Part shown: positions 9,336 to 16,740 of the stretch, piece by piece
Numbering within the stretch: the stretch's first letter is position 1
How the letters are laid out: each line of letters starts with the position of its first letter
Origin: Tepidiforma sp.
Lineage (GTDB): Bacteria > Chloroflexota > Dehalococcoidia > Tepidiformales > Tepidiformaceae
Direction of reading: 5' to 3'
Length of the DNA: 64,000 nucleotides
Assembly (NCBI GenBank): GCA_026003935.1
Contig: BPIE01000001.1
Location: forward strand, 372,001 to 436,000
Program-made: the position numbers and the translations under genes
Notes under the pieces: model-generated
What the model was told of the DNA's origin: nothing
What the model saw: only the letters and a program-made list of their open reading frames with translations
Database searches by the model: none

Positions 9336-10057
9336 GCTGCGCCCTCCTCCCGGCGAAGCCCTTCGAGTGCGACCTGCGCGGCGCGCTGCTGGGCTTCGCG
9401 TTTACTGCGTCCTTCGCCGCGGCCGAGGGGCTGCCCGGCAACCTTGACCTCGACGACGAAGCGGCGGTGGGGCGCATCCGCCGCATCCGCCGCATCCGCA
9501 ACCGTCACATATTCGGGCGCTTCGTGCCAGCGGGCCTGGGCGAGATGCTGGAGTGAGCTTTTCGGGTCGGGACGGGCACCTTCGCGGATGGCGGACTCGA
9601 TTTCGTCCTTGAGGAGGCGGCGGATGAACCCCTGGGCCCGGCGAAGACCGCCATCGAGGTAGACGGCGGCGATGAGGGCCTCGAGTGCGCCGGCGAGGTT
9701 GCGGTCGCGGCTGCGTCCGCCCGCGGCTTCCTCGCCACGACCGAGGATGAGGTAGCGGCCCAGGTCGACCCGCGCGGCGGCACGGGCGAGGGTGCTGCCG
9801 CGAACGACTTCGGCGCGCACGCGCGTGAGCTCGCCTTCGCCCGCCTCAGGGAGACGCTCGAAGAGGTGCCGGGCGACGACGAGACCGAGGATGGCATCGC
9901 CAAGGAACTCAAGGCGTTCGTTGGACGCGCGCGCCGAGGGATTTTCGTTCAGGTAGGAGGAGTGGGTGAGGGCCTGCTGGAGGAGGTCCGGCCGGAGCGC
10001 GGGCAGCCGAAGGCGACGGAGCAGCTCAGAGCTCTCGGCTGGTTCGGGTCGTCCCAC
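9326..10057 (-). CDS. rnc: Ribonuclease III
   Basis: This is a double-strand-specific endoribonuclease that processes rRNA and structured mRNAs. The signature NERLEFLGDA is at residues 46-55, and the second catalytic acidic cluster lies in the GALEALIAAVYLDGG segment. A dsRNA-binding domain occupies about 160-240. I chose the GTG at 10057 (243 residues) over the longer open frame from 10153. It has a GGAGGGG just upstream, gives the normal family length, and a strong promoter covers the region before it. The dsRBD has a short Ala/Asp repeat (VADAADAADAP). It overlaps smc by 10 nt. Confidence 0.95.
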   Translation of the reverse strand: MGRPEPAESSELLRRLRLPALRPDLLQQALTHSSYLNENPSARASNERLEFLGDAILGLVVARHLFERLPEAGEGELTRVRAEVVRGSTLARAAARVDLGRYLILGRGEEAAGGRSRDRNLAGALEALIAAVYLDGGLRRAQGFIRRLLKDEIESAIREGARPDPKSSLQHLAQARWHEAPEYVTVADAADAADAPHRRFVVEVKVAGQPLGRGEGRSKREAQQRAAQVALEGLRREEGAACT

Positions 10058-10118
10058 TTCCCCTCCGGCCCGGCGGGGCTGCCGGGCGGCCGCTGCCGCG
10101 GCGGAAAATGCTAAAGCG

Positions 10119-10130
10119 CTATGATCATAG
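10119..10130. promoter_or_regulatory. Palindromic -10 region between divergent units
   Basis: CTATGATCATAG is a perfect 12-bp palindrome. It places a TATGAT box on each strand between rnc (minus) and the zinc-finger unit (plus). Only the minus-strand copy has a good -35 partner. Confidence 0.45.
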
Positions 10131-10153
10131 GGAGGTGGTTCACGGCGAGTCAA
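10124..10153 (-). promoter_or_regulatory. Promoter of rnc-smc
   Basis: TTGACT (10148-10153) and TATGAT (10124-10129) are separated by 18 nt on the minus strand, close to consensus. The -35 box contains the TTG that would start the longer rnc frame, which argues against that start. Confidence 0.7.
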
Positions 10154-10168
10154 GCCGTGCCGTATCCT
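10139..10168 (+). promoter_or_regulatory. Promoter of the zinc-finger unit
   Basis: TTCACG (10139-10144) and TATCCT (10163-10168) are separated by 18 nt. The -10 box ends 10 nt before the ATG at 10179, so the 5' leader would be only a few nucleotides long. Confidence 0.5.
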
Positions 10169-10178
10169 CGGGGATGCG

Positions 10179-10562
10179 ATGGAACAGGAGCAGGTCAGGG
10201 TTTGTCACGTCTGCGCCGGTGAGGTTGCGGCGCACATGGAAGCGTGGTGCAACTGGTGCGGGAACCTGTACCACCTGAACTCGCGCGCCGACCTCCCGGG
10301 GGAGGACTGCGGACAGGTATGGATCAATGAAGAGCATCTCGCGCTCGAGTTCGCGTGCAACGTGTGTCTTGCGCCGCCAGCCGAGCCGGGTACCCTGGAC
10401 GACGTGCTCGACCTTGTCGAGGCGGCGGCAGCGGTGGGCATGACCCCGGTGGCGCTCGAGGCGCTCGTGGAGGCGGGCCAGGTGCGTTACCGGCGGACCG
10501 CGGGCGGGGTCCTCCTGTTTCGGCGCGGCGACCTCCCGGGCGGGGTGGTGCAGCGTGGATGA
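10179..10562 (+). CDS. Zinc-finger protein with excisionase-like C-terminal domain
   Basis: This 127-residue protein is not a family I can name. Residues 9-63 contain eight potential zinc ligands in the order C9-C12, C24-C27, H32-C44, C60-C63. That is a C4-H-C3 arrangement like the cross-brace fold of RING or PHD fingers, but with an H-x11-C spacing. Residues 73-120 look like a MerR/excisionase-type winged helix (LVEAAAAVGMTPVALEALVE followed by a basic hairpin RYRRTAGGVLLFRR), so DNA binding is possible. The next gene overlaps its stop (ATGA) and encodes a second protein with the same ligand spacing. No enzymatic motif is seen. Confidence 0.75.
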   Translation: MEQEQVRVCHVCAGEVAAHMEAWCNWCGNLYHLNSRADLPGEDCGQVWINEEHLALEFACNVCLAPPAEPGTLDDVLDLVEAAAAVGMTPVALEALVEAGQVRYRRTAGGVLLFRRGDLPGGVVQRG

Positions 10563-10789
10563 GGGCGAGCGTTTGCTGCGAGTGCAGACTGCCGATTGGG
10601 GAAGCGAGCGCGCTGATTTGCGCGGATTGCGGCCAGCTGTTTCATTTCCCCGATGCCCGCAAGGGTGAGACCGGCAAGGAGTGCGGCGTGCACGTGATTG
10701 GCTTTCGCGACCTACTTGGGCGCGACGTTGTTCCGTTGTGCAGGCGATGTGACATGGCGTTTCGGCTGCGGTACGGGGTGCCTTCGTGA
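10559..10789 (+). CDS. Small zinc-finger protein, paralogue of the preceding gene
   Basis: This 76-residue protein has eight ligands C6-C9, C21-C24, H29-C42, C61-C64. They match the upstream protein position for position: C-x2-C-x11-C-x2-C-x4-H-x11/12-C-x15/18-C-x2-C. The shared CGxL(F/Y)H motif is visible in both. It lacks the C-terminal helix-turn-helix of its neighbour, so it is a bare zinc module. The ATG at 10559 overlaps the upstream stop (ATGA), and its own TGA overlaps the next start (GTGA). The three genes therefore form one translationally coupled unit. Function is unknown. Confidence 0.75.
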   Translation: MRASVCCECRLPIGEASALICADCGQLFHFPDARKGETGKECGVHVIGFRDLLGRDVVPLCRRCDMAFRLRYGVPS

Positions 10790-11106
10790 GCGGGGCATCG
10801 CGCCGGCGGCGTCGGTCAGGGGGTGGAGGAGGCGCTCAGCCCACCGCGGCGGGTGGTGCACCCCCGGCGCCGCGTCCCCTTCCGCTGCCGGAGTGGAAAT
10901 GGCGAACGTTCCCGGTGTTCTTCGCATTCGCGCTCGGGGGATTCATCGGGCTCTACATGGGTTTGCTCGCTTCGGTGAGTGACAGCGCGTTCCTGTTCGC
11001 GAGCGTGGTGTGGGCGGTCCTTCTCGGTGCGGCATTCTCGCGGCTGAGTACGAGGTGGATTCTCAGCAGGCGGTGGAACCGGGCTCAGCAGCGGCGCAAG
11101 GGCTGA
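10786..11106 (+). CDS. Small membrane protein with basic, Gly/Pro-rich N-terminus
   Basis: This 106-residue protein starts at a GTG overlapping the upstream stop. Residues 1-38 are basic and rich in Gly, Pro and Ala, and cytosolic by charge. Two hydrophobic segments (about 42-62 and 66-87) form a helical hairpin. The C-terminus is again strongly basic (RWILSRRWNRAQQRRKG), so both ends should be inside. I do not recognise a family. Tight coupling to two zinc-finger proteins suggests it may anchor or sense for them. A strong terminator follows. Confidence 0.7.
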   Translation: MSGASRRRRRSGGGGGAQPTAAGGAPPAPRPLPLPEWKWRTFPVFFAFALGGFIGLYMGLLASVSDSAFLFASVVWAVLLGAAFSRLSTRWILSRRWNRAQQRRKG

Positions 11107-11128
11107 CCTGGGCGCCCCAGTCGCCAGG

Positions 11129-11173
11129 TACAGCAGCAGGCCCCGGCCAGACTGGCCGGGGCCTGCTGCTGTA
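11129..11173. terminator. Strong bidirectional terminator hairpin
   Basis: A perfect 21-bp stem (arms at 11129-11149 and 11153-11173) has a 3-nt GAC loop and a GGCCCCGGCCA core. It separates the convergent membrane-protein gene and the chemoreceptor gene. Confidence 0.8.
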
Positions 11174-11202
11174 GGTGCGGGTGTTCGATGTTGTCTGAAT
11201 GG

Positions 11203-13638
11203 TCAGGCGCGGGCTTCCCGGAAGTGGGCAACGGAGGCGGTGAGTTCGTCGGCGAGGCGGCGCATCCTGGCGGCGGTGTCGGCGAGGTCGCTGCTTTGGG
11301 CAGCCAGCTGCTGGGTCGAGGCCGAGACCTCTTCGGCGGAAGCCGATGTCTGCTCGCTGGTGGCCGAGACCTGCAGGATGGCATCGTTGACCCGTGCCGC
11401 GCCCGCGCCCAGGCTGCCGGCGCCCTCGACGGTGCGGGTGGTGCGCTGGGCGATAGCCTCGGAAGCTTCGACGATACGTCGTGCGCCGCCGGCGAGGTCC
11501 TGCACGTCATGAGCGATGGCCTGCATGCTCTCAGCGGCTTCCCTGACGGCGGAGATGATGGCTTCGAGGGAGCGGCCGGCTTCGGACGTGATCGCTCGGC
11601 CTCTCTCGACGTCCTGGACACCGGCTGCCATGGCGCGAACCGCCTCCAAGGTGCCGGTCTGCACGCGGGCGATGAGCTCGGCGATCTCCTTCGTTGATTC
11701 GCTCGACCGCTCGGCGAGGGAGCGCACGTTTTCGGCCACCACGGCGAACCCGCGGCCCTGTTCGCCGGCCCTGGCGGCTTCGATGGCGGCATTCAGAGCG
11801 AGCAGATTGGTCTGGGCGGCGATTTCGTCGATGGTGCGGACGATGTCACCGATCTGCTGGCCGTATTCACCGAGCTGGTCGACGGTGCGGGAGGCGCGCT
11901 CGACGGCAGCGGCGATGGCCTCCATGGAGGCGACGGCCTGGCTGACAGCCTGGCGCCCCTGGTCGGCGGCTCCGCGGGAAGCTTCCGCCGCCTCTGCGAC
12001 TTCGCGGGAGACGGTGGCGACCTGTTCGATGCGCTCGCCGATGCGGGCTGCTTCCTGGCGCGAGCGCTCGACGGCTTCGAGGGACTCACTGGCGGCTTCT
12101 GCGACCTCGGAGGAGACGTCGGCGAGGCGCTGCACTTCGCCTGCGGAGTCCTGGGAGAGGCTTGACAGTGCGACAGCCGAGCGGGTGACGTCCTCCATGG
12201 CGTTGGAGATTTGCCCGGTGGCAGAAGCGAGCTGGGACGAGGCTTCCTGGAGGGCGTCGGCGGCCCCGAGGATGGTGCCGCTCTGTGCTTTGACAGAGGC
12301 GACGACGCGGCGGATTTCGCCGAACATCCGGGCGAGGGCGTTGCCAAGCTGGTCTTCGGAGCTCCTGGGCTGCACCTCGGCGGACAGGTCGCCTTCGGCA
12401 AACCGCTCAGCGGCAGCCGCCATCTCGGCGAAGTAGCCGCGCATGTCACGGAAGGAGGCGGCGACGGTGCCGATTTCGTCGGCGCTGTCGTCATCGACGG
12501 CAGCGGCGGCGAGGTTGCCGGTGGCTGCGACGCGCGCCGCTTCGGCGATTCGCCGGGCCCGCCGCCCAATGCTCCACGCGACCAGCGCTGTGAGGGCAGC
12601 CGCCACGACGGCAGAGAGGAGCACGATAACAACCGCGCTACGGACTGCGGCGACCGTCGCAGCGTTGGCCTCGGACGGGCTTTCGCGGGCGACGAGCGTC
12701 CAGCCGAGCTGTTCGCCGAGGCTGCCCGGGGCGGGGACAGCCTGGTAGCGCCAGGACTCGCCGCCCGGGTCAGTATAGGTGCCGCCGGCAGGCTGTCGAG
12801 AGGTTGCTGCCGCGGTGAGCGGGTCGGCGAGGGGCTGGCCGAAGAGGGAGCTGTCGGGGTGATAGATCACCTTTCCCTCGGCATCGAGCAGGAGCACGTT
12901 GCCGGTGTCACCGAAGGTGAACTGGGCAAGCCGCTGGAAGATGGCGGTGACGTCGATAGTGCTCCGCAGGACGCCGATCACCTGGTTGCCGTCCAAAATG
13001 GGGACGGCTACGTTCATGCCCCACTTGCCGGTGCTCTCGTCATAGGAGGCGGGCTGGACGGTCACCGCGCCCTTTCCGTCGGCGTACGCGGCTTTCCACC
13101 AGCCTTCATCTGCCTGGAAGTAGTCGGACGTGGGCGCGACCTGGGCGATGTTTCGGCCGTAGCGGTCGGTCGCGAACATTTCGATGTGCTGCGGGAACTG
13201 GGCCTGGAACTCCCGGATAGCGCGGGAGCCGGCGTTCTGGGAGAGGGTCTGGTAGAGCTGCTCGGCGCGCCCGCCGGCGCCGCCCTTTTGCCAGCTTATC
13301 CACTGGTCGTCGAGCGCCTTGATTTCCGATTCGGAAGCGGGGCGCTGGTTGCCCTCGCTTGCGAGGCCGGTGAACTGGGCAGCGAAGCCGAGCGCTGCGA
13401 CGCGGGAAGCCTCGCGCTCGATCTCGGCGAGCGCCTCGCGGACCGCGAGGTCGGCCTGACCGTTGAGGATGGTGCGGGTCGTTTCGCCGGTCTCGTTCGA
13501 AATGACCCTGGAGACGCCCACGATGACCGCTACGGACATCAGGGCCAGTGCGCCCACGGCGGCGAGCGCGAGCTTGAGGACGATAGACCTGTTTCTCCAG
13601 AACGCCACGACGCTACCTCGAGAGGTTCCTCGCTCCAT
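11203..13638 (-). CDS. Methyl-accepting chemotaxis protein with Cache-type sensor
   Basis: This is an 811-residue transmembrane chemoreceptor. The first membrane helix (about 22-44) and the second (about 330-356) bracket a large extracellular double-Cache-like sensor. A HAMP linker follows. The long signalling helix carries the hairpin-tip sequence [20 protein letters not shown], the most conserved part of the family, which contacts CheA and CheW. No che genes or ligand transporters lie nearby, so it is an orphan receptor and the ligand cannot be guessed. The annotated ATG has no clear ribosome site; a GTG about 13 codons in (MAFWRNRS...) is possible. The terminator hairpin at 11129 follows it. 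Confidence 0.95.
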   Translation of the reverse strand: MERGTSRGSVVAFWRNRSIVLKLALAAVGALALMSVAVIVGVSRVISNETGETTRTILNGQADLAVREALAEIEREASRVAALGFAAQFTGLASEGNQRPASESEIKALDDQWISWQKGGAGGRAEQLYQTLSQNAGSRAIREFQAQFPQHIEMFATDRYGRNIAQVAPTSDYFQADEGWWKAAYADGKGAVTVQPASYDESTGKWGMNVAVPILDGNQVIGVLRSTIDVTAIFQRLAQFTFGDTGNVLLLDAEGKVIYHPDSSLFGQPLADPLTAAATSRQPAGGTYTDPGGESWRYQAVPAPGSLGEQLGWTLVARESPSEANAATVAAVRSAVVIVLLSAVVAAALTALVAWSIGRRARRIAEAARVAATGNLAAAAVDDDSADEIGTVAASFRDMRGYFAEMAAAAERFAEGDLSAEVQPRSSEDQLGNALARMFGEIRRVVASVKAQSGTILGAADALQEASSQLASATGQISNAMEDVTRSAVALSSLSQDSAGEVQRLADVSSEVAEAASESLEAVERSRQEAARIGERIEQVATVSREVAEAAEASRGAADQGRQAVSQAVASMEAIAAAVERASRTVDQLGEYGQQIGDIVRTIDEIAAQTNLLALNAAIEAARAGEQGRGFAVVAENVRSLAERSSESTKEIAELIARVQTGTLEAVRAMAAGVQDVERGRAITSEAGRSLEAIISAVREAAESMQAIAHDVQDLAGGARRIVEASEAIAQRTTRTVEGAGSLGAGAARVNDAILQVSATSEQTSASAEEVSASTQQLAAQSSDLADTAARMRRLADELTASVAHFREARA

Positions 13639-13757
13639 CTAGAGATTCGCCCCGGCTGGCGGAAGCAGGCATCGGGGGATTCCCGCGGAGATGTTGTGAG
13701 CAGCCCGGGGAGGGGGACCGAAGCTCCCCCGTTGTTTCTGGCGGGTTAAGGGTGATG

Positions 13758-13772
13758 GTGTCAGGTTGACAC
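13758..13772. promoter_or_regulatory. Candidate NAD-regulator operator 1 upstream of nadA
   Basis: The palindrome GTGTCA-GGT-TGACAC contains a TGT-N7-ACA core. It overlaps the likely -35 box of nadA and lies 51 bp centre to centre from operator 2. Confidence 0.55.
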
Positions 13773-13794
13773 GAACTGACAGCTCGGGCAGAGT
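13766..13794 (+). promoter_or_regulatory. Promoter of nadA
   Basis: TTGACA (13766-13771) is followed after 17 nt by CAGAGT (13789-13794). The -35 box is perfect and the -10 box is weak. The -35 box is embedded in operator 1, consistent with repression. Confidence 0.5.
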
Positions 13795-13802
13795 GGAAGC
13801 AA

Positions 13803-13829
13803 GACTTAGTGTAGTCATGACACTAAGTC
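13803..13829. promoter_or_regulatory. Candidate NAD-regulator operator 2 upstream of nadA
   Basis: Two perfect 10-nt arms (GACTTAGTGT and ACACTAAGTC) are separated by AGTCATG, again giving a TGT-N7-ACA core. The site ends directly before the nadA ribosome-binding site. The GT-N7-AC core is the pattern described for NrtR regulators of NAD synthesis. Confidence 0.6.
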
Positions 13830-13842
13830 AGGAGGGATGACC

Positions 13843-15060
13843 ATGGCCGCGACGCTAACACCTGCGGGGAAGAGCTACGCAGAACTGCTGGTCCTGTATT
13901 CGGACCCGGACACGTGCCCGACGGACGCGCTGCAGCCGGTGCCGCTGGCAGAGGAGCCTGCGTTCGTGAGCTGGCAGCAGGATATTCCCCGGGCCTACCT
14001 TCAGATGGGCCCGGACGAGCTCGACCATCGGATTGCGGCCGCACGGGCGAAGCTCGGCTCGAAGCTCGTCATCCTGGGTCACCACTACCAGCGCGACGAG
14101 GTCATCAAGTACGCGGATTTCACGGGAGACAGCTTCAAGCTGGCCCGGCACGCTGCCGACCAAGAGGGCATCGAGTACGTCCTGTTCTGCGGTGTGCACT
14201 TCATGGCGGAGTCAGCGGACATCCTGACCCCGGAGAACGTGCGGGTCATTCTGCCGAACATGGCGGCGGGCTGTTCGATGGCCGACATGGCGGACCCCGA
14301 CGATGTGTACGCGGCGTGGGATGAGATCCACGAGGTGCTGGGGGACGAGGCTGGGGTCGTGCCGGTGACGTACATGAACAGTGCTGCGAGCCTGAAGGCG
14401 TTCACGGGGGAGCGCGGCGGGCTGGTGTGCACGTCGAGCAACGCGGACCGTGCGCTTCGCTGGGCCTTCGAGCGCGGCGAGCGGGTGCTGTTCTTCCCCG
14501 ACCAACACCTTGGGCGGAATACCGGCTATGCGATGGGTATCCCGCTTGACGAGATGGTGCTGTGGAACTGGCGCCTGCCCATGGGCGGGACGACGCCGGA
14601 GCAGCTGAAGAAGGCGCGGATCATCCTGTGGCAGGGCCATTGCAGCACCCATCAGCGGTTTACCGTTGAGCAAATTGAGCGAGCACGCCGGGAGCACCCG
14701 GGAGTGCACGTGATCGTGCACCCGGAGTGCCGGTGGGAGGTGGTCCAGGCGGCCGACAGCTACGGTTCGACCGAGAAGATTGCGCAAACCATCCGCGAGG
14801 CGCCCGCGGGCTCCACGTGGGCCGTTGGCACCGAGATCAACTTGGTGAACCGGCTCGCGAAACAGAACCCGGACAAGACCGTGTTCTGCCTCGACCCGGT
14901 GGTGTGCCCGTGCAGCACGATGTACCGGATTCACCCGGCGTACGTGGCATGGACGCTCGAGTCGCTCGTGCAGGGTCAGGTCGTGAACGAGGTGCGGGTC
15001 GACCGGGAGACCCGGAAGTGGTCGCTCGTGGCGCTCGAGCGGATGCTCGACCTGGGATAA
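13843..15060 (+). CDS. nadA: Quinolinate synthase
   Basis: NadA condenses iminoaspartate with dihydroxyacetone phosphate to quinolinate, the first pyridine precursor of NAD, using a [4Fe-4S] cluster. The three expected cluster cysteines are visible: one in LFCGVHFMAESADIL (about Cys116), one in VHPECRWEVV, and one in the VVCPCSTMYRI segment. The substrate motif GHHYQRDEV is near residue 80. I chose the ATG at 13843 (405 residues) because AGGAGG sits 7 nt before it; the ATG at 13837 is too close. No nadB or nadC is adjacent. Two palindromic operators precede it and a hairpin terminator follows. Confidence 0.97.
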   Translation: MAATLTPAGKSYAELLVLYSDPDTCPTDALQPVPLAEEPAFVSWQQDIPRAYLQMGPDELDHRIAAARAKLGSKLVILGHHYQRDEVIKYADFTGDSFKLARHAADQEGIEYVLFCGVHFMAESADILTPENVRVILPNMAAGCSMADMADPDDVYAAWDEIHEVLGDEAGVVPVTYMNSAASLKAFTGERGGLVCTSSNADRALRWAFERGERVLFFPDQHLGRNTGYAMGIPLDEMVLWNWRLPMGGTTPEQLKKARIILWQGHCSTHQRFTVEQIERARREHPGVHVIVHPECRWEVVQAADSYGSTEKIAQTIREAPAGSTWAVGTEINLVNRLAKQNPDKTVFCLDPVVCPCSTMYRIHPAYVAWTLESLVQGQVVNEVRVDRETRKWSLVALERMLDLG

Positions 15061-15076
15061 GGGACGGCGCAGACCG

Positions 15077-15114
15077 GGGGCTCAATTGGCGATGCCAAGA
15101 GCCCCGTACTTTTT
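15077..15114 (+). terminator. nadA terminator inside the 3' end of the converging gene
   Basis: The stem GGGGCTC/GAGCCCC encloses TTGGC/GCCAA around a GAT loop, with an AA bulge. It is followed by GTAC and five T residues. It lies in the last codons of the Lon-N gene on the other strand. Confidence 0.75.
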
Positions 15115-15741
15115 CCGACGGTGTTCGATGACGGCATCTTTGGTGCGGAGAATGAGGTCGTCGAGGACTTCCGCGAGGTATGAGACACGGTCTTCGGCGG
15201 GTTCCATCTCGAGGAGACGCTGTTTGACGTCTTCTCCGACCTGGAGCCACTGGCCGAGGAAGTTGACCAAGCGGTGTGGAGTCTCGGGGAGGTCGAGCCC
15301 GCGGGCCCACTGGTCGGTGAGGGAGAGCACGAGTCGGAAGTAGAGGGGAAACGTTGCCCGGACGGTTTCGAGGGCTGCCTTGAGCCGGGGCGTCAGGGGT
15401 CCGTCCGTATCATCGAGGGGGATGACATCGCCGCACGGGTAGGGGCGAGGCGGAAGCAGGGCATTGATGCGGAATCGCCAGGTGCCCAGTGCGGTGAGCA
15501 TGAAGCGGCCATCGGGTGTGGCTTCGCAGGATGCGATGCGGGCAGCGGTACCGACATCGTGGGGGATTGCTCCGGGGCCAACCTCGGGCCCTTCACGGAT
15601 GAGAACGACGCCGAATTCCCCCCCGCTTTCGAGCAGCTCGCGGACCATGACGCGGTACCGCTCCTCGAAGATGCGGAGCGGGAGGCGCATGCCCGGGAAG
15701 AGCACGGTGCGGAGCGGGAAGAGGGGGAGTTCCAGCGGCAC
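15082..15741 (-). CDS. Stand-alone Lon substrate-binding domain protein
   Basis: This 219-residue protein consists of the N-terminal LON domain only; it has no AAA+ or protease domain. The opening MPLELPLFPLRTVLFPGMRL and the following IFEERYRVMVRELLE are typical of the domain. Such small proteins are widespread and their role is not settled; they may bind unfolded proteins or act as adaptors. It is transcribed towards nadA, and its end contains the nadA terminator. It lies 30 nt after the RidA gene. A signal peptide is absent, so it should be cytoplasmic. Confidence 0.88.
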   Translation of the reverse strand: MPLELPLFPLRTVLFPGMRLPLRIFEERYRVMVRELLESGGEFGVVLIREGPEVGPGAIPHDVGTAARIASCEATPDGRFMLTALGTWRFRINALLPPRPYPCGDVIPLDDTDGPLTPRLKAALETVRATFPLYFRLVLSLTDQWARGLDLPETPHRLVNFLGQWLQVGEDVKQRLLEMEPAEDRVSYLAEVLDDLILRTKDAVIEHRRKKYGALGIAN

Positions 15742-15771
15742 GACCTCCGGCGGGCGGGTGAGCGGATTATG

Positions 15772-16236
15772 TCAGGAGTGCAGCTCGACGACCATTTCGA
15801 TTTCGACCGGCATGCCGAAGGGGAGGTCGTGCATGCCGACCGCGGAGCGAGCGTGACGGCCGCGTTCGCCGAAGATGTCGACCATGAGGTCGGAGGCACC
15901 GTTGATGACGGCGGGCATCTGGCCGAAGTCGGGGGTGCAGCGGACCATGCCGAGCAGCTTGACGATGCGGCCGACGCGGTCGAGCTCACCGATGGCGCCC
16001 TTCAGGGAGCCGAGCAGGGCGAGGGCCGTGAGGCGGGCCGCTTCGTAGCCCTGTTCGAGCGAGAGGTCGTCGCCAAGGCGGCCCCGAATGAGCAGCTCTC
16101 CCGCGGGGCCGGTGGGGCCGTGGCCGGACAGGAACACGAGGTTCCCGGCCCGGACGGCGGGCACGAAATTCGCCGGCGGCGCGAAGGGCGGGGGCAATGT
16201 GAGGCCGAGGCGAGCGAGCTGCTGTTCGGGTGTCAT
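15772..16236 (-). CDS. RidA/YjgF family protein
   Basis: This 154-residue protein belongs to the RidA superfamily, trimeric cytosolic proteins. The founding members hydrolyse reactive enamine/imine intermediates released by PLP enzymes. The key arginine is present as Arg130 in RHARSAVG, and the conserved Glu146 is in PVEIEMVVEL. The C-terminal pattern places it in the longer YjgF-like subgroup rather than among archetypal RidA proteins, so deaminase activity is not assured. Its start codon overlaps the stop of the DinB-like gene upstream (ATGA). Confidence 0.88.
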   Translation of the reverse strand: MTPEQQLARLGLTLPPPFAPPANFVPAVRAGNLVFLSGHGPTGPAGELLIRGRLGDDLSLEQGYEAARLTALALLGSLKGAIGELDRVGRIVKLLGMVRCTPDFGQMPAVINGASDLMVDIFGERGRHARSAVGMHDLPFGMPVEIEMVVELHS

Positions 16237-16706
16237 TGGCTGCGGGAAGCGAGCCAGGCTTCGAGCTCGTGCTGGTGCTCCTCGAAGTGACCGATGCCCG
16301 CTCCCTGTAGCAGCCGATTCCCGATGCGGGGGCGGCCGCTGGCAGGGTCGATCCCGTAAAGCTCTTCGGGAAGGGCTTCGGCAGCCGCGCGGTACTGGGC
16401 AAACGCACTATCCCAATCGTCGAGGGCGGCGCGCCCGGGGACCGCGGCTGCTGCGAAGCGCTCGTTCCAGGGCTCAGGGTCGGAGTAGTCGACGCCCGGG
16501 GGAGCGGGGCGCTCCCCGCGGGCGACGCGTTCGAAGGCGCCGGCCATTTCGCGGTACCAGCCGGCCATGTGGGCAAGGAGCTGGGACAGGTTCCACGTGC
16601 CCAGCCAGGTCTCGGAAAAAGCGTCGTCGCCGAGACCGGCGATAGCGGCGCGGAATCGATCGTGAGCAGCGTCGAGTGCGGCGAGTGCCTGGGCTTTGTC
16701 GGACAC
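16233..16706 (-). CDS. DinB-like / ClbS-type four-helix protein
   Basis: This 157-residue protein has the DinB-superfamily layout. A first helix (AALDAAHDRFRAAIAGL) is followed by WNLSQLLAHMAGWYREM, with the first metal-ligand histidine, and a C-terminal GHFEEHQHELEAW segment with clustered histidines. The family includes thiol-dependent S-transferases and the ClbS/DfsB group, and most members are uncharacterised. It is translationally coupled to the RidA gene by a 4-nt overlap. I see no feature that identifies the substrate. Confidence 0.75.
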   Translation of the reverse strand: MSDKAQALAALDAAHDRFRAAIAGLGDDAFSETWLGTWNLSQLLAHMAGWYREMAGAFERVARGERPAPPGVDYSDPEPWNERFAAAAVPGRAALDDWDSAFAQYRAAAEALPEELYGIDPASGRPRIGNRLLQGAGIGHFEEHQHELEAWLASRSQ

Positions 16707-16740
16707 GGAGTACCTCCCGCGGGACGATGGATTTTCGGCG

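Noticed and set aside
5697-9662. Open frame of 1321 codons on the plus strand opposite smc and rnc
   Set aside because: It mirrors smc/rnc codon bias in a GC-rich genome. Its translation has no motifs, while the minus strand gives a complete SMC and RNase III.
10058-10153. N-terminal extension of rnc from a TTG at 10153
   Set aside because: The TTG lies in the -35 box of a good promoter, and a GTG at 10057 has a ribosome site and gives normal RNase III length.
13712-13730. Terminator-like hairpin GGGGGA/TCCCCC in the gap before nadA
   Set aside because: It lies between divergent genes where no transcript needs to end, and the stem is only six pairs. I could not assign it a role.
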